NCBI GenBank assembly: GCA_002293065.1
Contig: DBCN01000106.1
Coordinates: forward strand, 1 to 10,578
Length of the DNA stretch: 10,578 nt
DNA from: Opitutia bacterium UBA957
Lineage (GTDB): Bacteria; Verrucomicrobiota; Verrucomicrobiia; Opitutales; UBA953
Reading direction: 5' to 3'
Below are positions 6,444 to 10,578 of this stretch, piece by piece. A model generated the notes under the pieces. The model made no database searches. It was not told the DNA's origin and worked only from the letters and a program-made list of their open reading frames with translations. Numbering within the stretch: the first letter of the stretch is position 1; the number at the start of each line of letters is the position of its first letter. The translations under genes and the position numbers were made by a program.

Positions 6444-8123
6444 TCAGTCGCCTTCCGCGCGGCCCTGATCGGCCTGCGCCTGCAAGTCGTGTTCCGTGAA
6501 GGTGACCATCGCCGCGGCGATCAACGCGAGCGCGTAGAGCAAGGGCGTGAACCAGAAGATCAATTCGGCGGAAGCATGCACCCCGACCAGCACCAGCACG
6601 CCGGCCAGCGGAATGGCTTCCGGATGGCCGCGCCGGCACGCGCGCCGCATCCACCGACCCAGCCACCAGAGGCCGCCCAAGACCGGCAGCATTCCGAGCA
6701 CCCCCCATTCCGCCAGCATCTGCAGCCAATCGCAGTGCGCATAGGTGGCGCGGATCGCCAACTTCCCTTGGGCGTCCTGCAGCGGCTTCTCTTCCGCCTG
6801 AAAGACCGGGGAGACCCAGCGGTACGAACCGGCGCCCCAGCCGGTCCAGACCTTGCCCGTCCAACCACCGGCGGTGGCCATCGCCCAGGTCGAGCGGCGG
6901 AGGGGAGCGCGGTCGTCGGCACCGTTCACGCGATAGGCCGCGGCCTTCAGCTGCACCTTTTTCTCCAGGCTGCGGAAATCGCCGGCGAAAAGGAAGGCCA
7001 GGAAAACCACCGTCAGCCCGGCCGCGGAGGCCCAGAGAACGCCCCGCGAGGCCAACGACTCCTTGGGGGTCCCCAGGAAATAGGCCAGCGGCGTCACCAC
7101 CAAGAGCAGGAGCAGCACCATGATGGCGGCGCCGATGCTGGTCGTGAAGAAAACGAAGAAGCTGAGGAAGACCGCGGCGAAGGCGGCGAGCAGGTAAGGT
7201 CCGCCGCGCGCGGCCGAAGCTTGCGAGCGCCGCAGATGCCAGAAGGTCAGCGCCATCGCGACGGCGGCGTTGAGGTAGAAATAGATGCCCGCGTGATTTC
7301 GGTTGATGAAGGTCCCGAAGGTCGTCGCACCCACGGGAACGGGATAACCCAAGATGGCTTCCGTGTAGCCGCGTTGATTCAGGAAACCGTACACGGCATA
7401 GACCACGGCGACCCCCACGCTGACCCAGGCCAAGATGACGAGGCCCTGCCGCCGGCGCAGGCCCGCGCGCAAGGCGCCGAAGACCAGCCAGGGCCCCAGC
7501 AAGGTCAGCAGAAGGCGCCAAGCATTCATGCCGCCCGGATCGTTTTCGTCGGAGACGAATGGCGCCGCGAGGCCGCTCGGCAACCAAGCCACGGGCTTCT
7601 CCTTGAAGATGCGCCAGAAGAGATCCTTCTCCGCCACGGTGCCCCACGGGTTGAGGGCCTGCACCGCGCAATAGGTGAACAAGATGACCGCCACCCAGAA
7701 GGGCACGGAGGTCACCCAATCGCGCAGGCAGTCCTTGGCCGGACGGGACCGCAGGTCGCCGTACAAGAGGATCGCCGGAAAGACTTGGCCCACGAGTCCG
7801 CCCACGGGAAAGGCCCAGCAGTCGATGGCCTTCAAGGCGCTGAAACCTTCGGCGGGGTTGGGCAAACGCAGCCACGCATAGCCCAACGCGAGGACCCAAA
7901 GTCCGACCGCGCAACACTGCGTCCGATGATCGCCCACCGCCGCGACGAGCGCCGCGACCGCGAGACCCAGCAGCAAGAGCATCGGCCAAAGCACCACCCC
8001 GCCCCACGTCCACGGCACCAGCACGAGGATCGCCGCCGTCAAGCCAATGACGGTAATCTCCCGGGGCGTGAGCGCCGGCCGACGCGGACGGCGGCTGGCT
8101 TCGAAGGTGAGGTCTGCAGCCAT
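6444..8123 (-). CDS. O-antigen ligase / polymerase (Wzy_C, WaaL-like) membrane protein
   Basis: A 559-residue polytopic inner-membrane protein with about 12-14 hydrophobic segments (roughly 22-40, 44-63, 138-156, 202-220, 226-247, 276-294, 308-326, 328-349, 362-380, 466-488, 504-522 and 526-542). It carries hallmarks of the Wzy_C/O-antigen ligase family: FINRNHAG (272-279) before a membrane segment, then a long loop at about 381-465, probably periplasmic, with GWGAGSYR (428-435) and the motif YAHCDWLQMLAEWGVLG (461-477). That motif corresponds to the H-A-H-N-D-Y-L-Q block of the family, and H463 is a candidate essential histidine. Such proteins move undecaprenyl-linked glycan onto lipid A-core or another acceptor, or polymerise repeat units. 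Sequence alone does not separate the two. I chose ATG 8123, 5 nt past the kdsD stop. An upstream alternative start at 8180 would overlap kdsD by about 50 nt and adds an unconvincing Pro/Arg-rich leader. Confidence 0.9.
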   Translation of the reverse strand: MAADLTFEASRRPRRPALTPREITVIGLTAAILVLVPWTWGGVVLWPMLLLLGLAVAALVAAVGDHRTQCCAVGLWVLALGYAWLRLPNPAEGFSALKAIDCWAFPVGGLVGQVFPAILLYGDLRSRPAKDCLRDWVTSVPFWVAVILFTYCAVQALNPWGTVAEKDLFWRIFKEKPVAWLPSGLAAPFVSDENDPGGMNAWRLLLTLLGPWLVFGALRAGLRRRQGLVILAWVSVGVAVVYAVYGFLNQRGYTEAILGYPVPVGATTFGTFINRNHAGIYFYLNAAVAMALTFWHLRRSQASAARGGPYLLAAFAAVFLSFFVFFTTSIGAAIMVLLLLLVVTPLAYFLGTPKESLASRGVLWASAAGLTVVFLAFLFAGDFRSLEKKVQLKAAAYRVNGADDRAPLRRSTWAMATAGGWTGKVWTGWGAGSYRWVSPVFQAEEKPLQDAQGKLAIRATYAHCDWLQMLAEWGVLGMLPVLGGLWWLGRWMRRACRRGHPEAIPLAGVLVLVGVHASAELIFWFTPLLYALALIAAAMVTFTEHDLQAQADQGRAEGD

Positions 8124-8128
8124 GCGGC

Positions 8129-9103
8129 TTAAACGAGGCCAGCCTGATAGATGTCGTGGATCCGCAGGAGGCCGAGGCAACGTTGCGTCGTCGGCTCGGT
8201 CACGGGCAGCACGGAGATCTGCGAGGGGCGATCCTCCATGACGCGGGCCGCATCACCGAGGGAAACCGCCGGGTGCGTGCGGATCGGGTTCTTGGTCATG
8301 ATGTCGCCGGCCTTCGCCGTGTTGAGGTCCACCCCTCGGCTCAAGGCGCGCCGGAGGTCGCCATCCGTAATCAAGCCGACGAGGACGCCTTCGGCGCTCA
8401 GGATGCAGGCGGCTCCATGGGGGTGGCGGGTCATCGCGATGACGGTATCGCGCAACGACGTTTCGGCGGCGACGACGGCGCAACGCTCGAGCGGCTGCAG
8501 GGCTTCACCGACCGTCAGGAGCAGGTTGCGCCCGAGTTGCCCGGCCGGATGGAAGCGCGCGAAGTCGGCCGCGGCGAATCCACGCTTGGTCATCAAGGCG
8601 GCCGCCAAGGCATCGCCGAGGGCCAACGTCAGCAACGCGCTCGTCGTGGGCACCATGCCCAACGGGTCGGCCTCCGGGCGTGCACCGATGTCGAGCACGA
8701 TATCCGCCTGCGTCGCCAAAGGTGACTGCGTATTCCCGACGATCGCGATGAGCGGGGACCGGAAGGTCCGGAGAACGGGTAAGAGCCGCACCAGCTCGGC
8801 GGTGGAGCCCGAGCGAGACACCAAGATCACCGGGTCGCCGGGCTGGAGGATACCCAGGTCACCATGGACGGCGTCGGCGGCATGGAGGAAGATCGCGGGC
8901 GTCCCGGTGCTGCACAGGGTCGCGGCGACCTTCTGCGCGATGAGGCCGGACTTACCGACGCCGCAAAGGACGACCTTGCCGGCGTGCGCGGCGATCAAAT
9001 CGACGGCCTTCGTGAAGGTGCCGTCGAGACGCGTGGCCAGTTCGGAGAGGGCTTCGGCTTCGGCCTGCAGGAGAGCCCGGGCGGAATTCAGGGGGGTGGT
9101 CAT
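8129..9103 (-). CDS. kdsD: D-arabinose-5-phosphate isomerase, KdsD/KpsF family
   Basis: Cytoplasmic aldose-ketose isomerase converting ribulose 5-phosphate to arabinose 5-phosphate, the first step of Kdo synthesis. The 324 residues hold an SIS sugar-isomerase domain (about 38-170) and two CBS domains (about 205-258 and 268-320, the second starting DIMTKNP). Catalytic-type residues K51 (GVGKSG), H80 (AVHGDLG), E103 (TAEL), E144 (ARPEADP) and H185 (RFHPAGQLGR) each fall exactly eight positions before E. coli KdsD K59, H88, E111, E152 and H193. This strongly supports both function and the ATG at 9103. A TTG at 9175 would add 24 residues rich in Cys, Pro and Phe and is unlikely. The usual SNSGET is SRSGSTAEL here. 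The leader is pyrimidine-rich with no Shine-Dalgarno. With kdsB next door it resembles the kpsF/kpsU pair of group 2 capsule loci. The gene ends in TAA, 5 nt before the ligase start. Confidence 0.95.
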   Translation of the reverse strand: MTTPLNSARALLQAEAEALSELATRLDGTFTKAVDLIAAHAGKVVLCGVGKSGLIAQKVAATLCSTGTPAIFLHAADAVHGDLGILQPGDPVILVSRSGSTAELVRLLPVLRTFRSPLIAIVGNTQSPLATQADIVLDIGARPEADPLGMVPTTSALLTLALGDALAAALMTKRGFAAADFARFHPAGQLGRNLLLTVGEALQPLERCAVVAAETSLRDTVIAMTRHPHGAACILSAEGVLVGLITDGDLRRALSRGVDLNTAKAGDIMTKNPIRTHPAVSLGDAARVMEDRPSQISVLPVTEPTTQRCLGLLRIHDIYQAGLV

Positions 9104-9139
9104 GGGGTGAAAGAAGAAAGGGCTGAGGCAGGGATGGCG

Positions 9140-9184
9140 TGCAAAGGTGCAAATCGGCGCGCGGCTCCTGTGCAAACATGCAAA
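9140..9184. repeat. Two pairs of TGCAAA hexamers upstream of kdsD
   Basis: TGCAAA occurs at 9140-9145, 9148-9153, 9171-9176 and 9179-9184 (TTTGCA on the coding strand). The repeat interval inside each pair is 8 nt, and the pairs are offset by 31 nt, close to three helical turns. A fifth related GCAAAAGA lies at 9200-9207, repeating the sequence at 9180-9187. The array sits 37-81 nt upstream of the kdsD ATG, in the larger of the two real intergenic gaps of the window. This is the arrangement expected of paired binding sites for a regulator, but no protein can be named and no clear -35/-10 pair is visible. The repeats are seen directly. Their role is inferred. Confidence 0.45.
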
Positions 9185-9294
9185 AGAGGTAAGCGAGCGG
9201 CAAAAGAAAGGGGGCGAGCTAATCCGAAAGCGCGCTAGCCAGAAGCTGCCGTCCGCCCGACCGCTGGCACTCTGGCTGCAGCCTTAGGCCGCCG

Positions 9295-10026
9295 TCAGAG
9301 CATCTTCCGGGCGACCTCGAGGTCTTCCGGGGTGTCGATCGCGACAGGGTGATATTCGGTGACGACCGTCTGGAACGTGAGCCCGTGGGCGAGGAAGCGC
9401 AGCTGCTCGAGCGACTCGACGGTTTCGAGCTCGGTCGGCGCCAGCTGCGAGTAACCCGCCAACGTGGCGCGATCGTAGCCATACACGCCGATGTGGACCC
9501 AGTAATCGCGGCGCTTGACCCATTCGGCTGGATCCACCCCGCGCAGATGGGGAATCGGGCTACGCGAGAAATAGATGGCTTCGCCGCCCTCGGCCCGGAC
9601 GACCTTGACGACGCTGCTCGCCAAGAGTCGCTCGGTGGTCTGGATTTTCGAGACCGCGGTGACCAGACGGCACTTCGTTTCCTTCCAGCGCGAGATCAAG
9701 CCGTCCAAGAGGTCCGGCTGAATGAAAGGCTCGTCGCCTTGGACGTTCAGGAAGAAATCTCCGGGCACGCGGTCGATGACGCTCGCCATGCGAGCCGTGC
9801 CCGACGGGCAATCCGGGGAAGTCATCACCACTTCGGCCCCAAACCCGCGGGCGACCTGCGCGACCTCAGCGGAGTCGGTCAGCAGGATGACGCGGTCCGC
9901 TTGGCGGACCTGCTGCGCCTTTTCCCAGACATGTTGGACGACGGGCTTGCCGCCGAGGTCGAGCAGGACCTTGCGCGGCAGGCGCGTCGACGCGATGCGC
10001 GCGGGGATGCAGAGGGTGATGGACAT
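9295..10026 (-). CDS. kdsB: 3-deoxy-manno-octulosonate cytidylyltransferase (CMP-Kdo synthetase)
   Basis: Cytoplasmic enzyme that activates Kdo with CTP to CMP-Kdo, the donor for lipid A-core assembly and for Kdo-containing capsule linkers. Its 243 residues match the family length. Visible motifs: IPARIASTRLPRK (7-19) for nucleotide binding, GGKPVVQHVWEKA (25-37), CPSGTAR (73-79), NVQGDEP (94-100), AIYFSRSPIP (150-159), HIGVYGY (178-184), LEQLR (206-210) and IDTPEDLE (230-237). D98 and D231 correspond to the magnesium-binding aspartates of the E. coli enzyme. One oddity: the family block SGT-[DE]-R has alanine (SGTAR). Start ATG 10026 gives the normal N-terminus with the nucleotide-binding motif at residue 7. 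It follows the GDP-fucose synthase stop by 102 nt and is separated from kdsD by 191 nt. Confidence 0.96.
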   Translation of the reverse strand: MSITLCIPARIASTRLPRKVLLDLGGKPVVQHVWEKAQQVRQADRVILLTDSAEVAQVARGFGAEVVMTSPDCPSGTARMASVIDRVPGDFFLNVQGDEPFIQPDLLDGLISRWKETKCRLVTAVSKIQTTERLLASSVVKVVRAEGGEAIYFSRSPIPHLRGVDPAEWVKRRDYWVHIGVYGYDRATLAGYSQLAPTELETVESLEQLRFLAHGLTFQTVVTEYHPVAIDTPEDLEVARKML

Positions 10027-10083
10027 GATGAAGCGGTGGATGCGTTGGCTGGTGAATGGAAGCGCCGAGGGGGCGCGGAGGGT

Positions 10084-10100
10084 GCCGGCTTTCGCCCGGC
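10084..10100 (-). other. GC-rich hairpin with a possible GAAA tetraloop between fcl and kdsB
   Basis: Read on the coding strand, the 17 nt form GCCGG / bulged G / C, loop GAAA, then GCCGGC. This gives six base pairs with one bulge and a GNRA-type loop. It lies about 29-45 nt past the fucose-synthase stop and 58 nt before the kdsB start. No U-run follows, so it is not a standard intrinsic terminator. It could protect the 3' end of the upstream message or pause transcription, or be chance in GC-rich DNA. Confidence 0.25.
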
Positions 10101-10128
10101 GGACAACCGGCCGAACCGACCAGGCCGC

Positions 10129-10578
10129 CTACTTGCGCGCCTCAGTGCCATGCCGAAGGTACCAGGCGTACACGCCCCGGATACCTTCGTCCAAGCTGAT
10201 GCGCGGACTCCAGCCCAAGCCCTTGATGCGCGAAACATCCATGAGTTTGCGCGGCGTGCCATCGGGCATCGCGGGATCAAACTCCAGGGCGCCCGTGAAG
10301 CCGACCGTCGTCGCGACCTTACGGGCCAATTCGCGGATCGAAAGTTCCTCGCCCGAACCGATGTTGATGTGCCCGGCCTCGGCATAACGGTCCATCAGCA
10401 GCAAGCAGGCGCTGGCCACGTCGTCGGCGTGGAGGAATTCCCGGAGCGGCGTGCCCGTGCCCCAGAGCAGCAACCGGGTGTCGCCACGCAGCTTGGCCTC
10501 ATGCATCTTGCGGATCAGCGCCGGCAGCACGTGGGAGTTCTGGAGCGAGAAATTATCGCCGAGGCCGTAGAGGTTGCA
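10129..10578 (-). CDS. fcl: GDP-L-fucose synthase, C-terminal part (cut by window edge)
   Basis: The last 149 codons of an NADPH-dependent short-chain (extended SDR) epimerase/reductase that turns GDP-4-keto-6-deoxy-D-mannose into GDP-L-fucose. The frame is open to the right edge, so the nucleotide-binding N-terminus and the Ser-Tyr-Lys catalytic residues (about 170 residues) are outside. Diagnostic blocks present: CNLYGLGDNF right at the edge, NSHVLPALIRK (its His corresponds to catalytic H179 of E. coli Fcl), WGTGTPLREFLHADDVA, HINIGSGEELSIRELA and PDGTPRKLMDVSRIKGLGW. This combination is specific to GDP-fucose synthases rather than generic NDP-sugar epimerases. The gene ends in TAG. Its partner GDP-mannose 4,6-dehydratase (gmd) is expected to the right, outside the window. 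It implies L-fucose or a derivative in the polysaccharide. Confidence 0.95.
   Translation of the reverse strand, partial: CNLYGLGDNFSLQNSHVLPALIRKMHEAKLRGDTRLLLWGTGTPLREFLHADDVASACLLLMDRYAEAGHINIGSGEELSIRELARKVATTVGFTGALEFDPAMPDGTPRKLMDVSRIKGLGWSPRISLDEGIRGVYAWYLRHGTEARK

Noticed and set aside
6300..8132. Long plus-strand open frame (about 610 codons) opposite the ligase and part of the fusion gene
   Set aside because: It lies antisense to genes with clear conserved motifs, has a low-complexity Arg/Gly/Gln/His-rich translation and matches no recognisable family. This is typical of third-position GC bias in GC-rich coding DNA.
9104..9175. Longer kdsD start at TTG 9175
   Set aside because: Catalytic residues align with E. 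coli KdsD at a constant offset when the ATG at 9103 is used. The added 24 residues look non-coding and would run through the TGCAAA repeats.
9237..9277. Inverted repeat AGCCAG...CTGGCT downstream of kdsB, considered as a terminator
   Set aside because: The stem is only 6 bp around a 29-nt loop and there is no T-run after it on the coding strand. A rho-independent terminator is not supported.

Overview
The window is a GC-rich piece of a surface-polysaccharide (O-antigen or capsule) biosynthesis locus from a Gram-negative bacterium. CMP-Kdo synthesis genes (kdsB, kdsD) indicate a lipopolysaccharide or Kdo-containing capsule. The phylum cannot be fixed from the sequence. The high GC, the absence of Shine-Dalgarno sites and the mix of genes would suit Verrucomicrobiota (Opitutae-like) or a related lineage, but that is a guess. 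Every real gene lies on the minus strand, so the locus is read from right to left.

In reading order: (1) the C-terminal half of a GDP-L-fucose synthase (10578-10129, cut by the window edge); (2) kdsB, CMP-Kdo synthetase (10026-9295); (3) a 191-bp intergenic region with four TGCAAA hexamers in two evenly spaced pairs; (4) kdsD/kpsF, arabinose-5-phosphate isomerase (9103-8129); (5) a polytopic O-antigen ligase/polymerase-family protein (8123-6444); (6) a 690-residue fusion of a medium-chain dehydrogenase-like domain and a Gfo/Idh/MocA oxidoreductase domain (6430-4358); (7) wecC, UDP-ManNAc dehydrogenase (4361-3132); (8) a heparinase II/III-family protein without a signal peptide (3135-1198, TTG start); (9) wecB, UDP-GlcNAc 2-epimerase (1193-42); (10) the first codons of what looks like a WbuB-type glycosyltransferase (29-1, cut by the window edge).

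From kdsD to the left edge the genes are packed like an operon: 5-nt gap, 13-nt gap, 4-nt overlap, 4-nt overlap, 4-nt gap, 12-nt gap. WecB and WecC together convert UDP-GlcNAc to UDP-ManNAcA, so an N-acetylmannosaminuronic acid, or a sugar derived from it, is the likely constituent, alongside L-fucose and Kdo. The fusion oxidoreductase and the heparinase-like protein sit inside the wecC-wecB unit and are translationally coupled to it. They are the least understood part of the window and the best candidates for an undescribed sugar-modifying step. No RNA genes, insertion sequences, CRISPR arrays or clear rho-independent terminators were seen.
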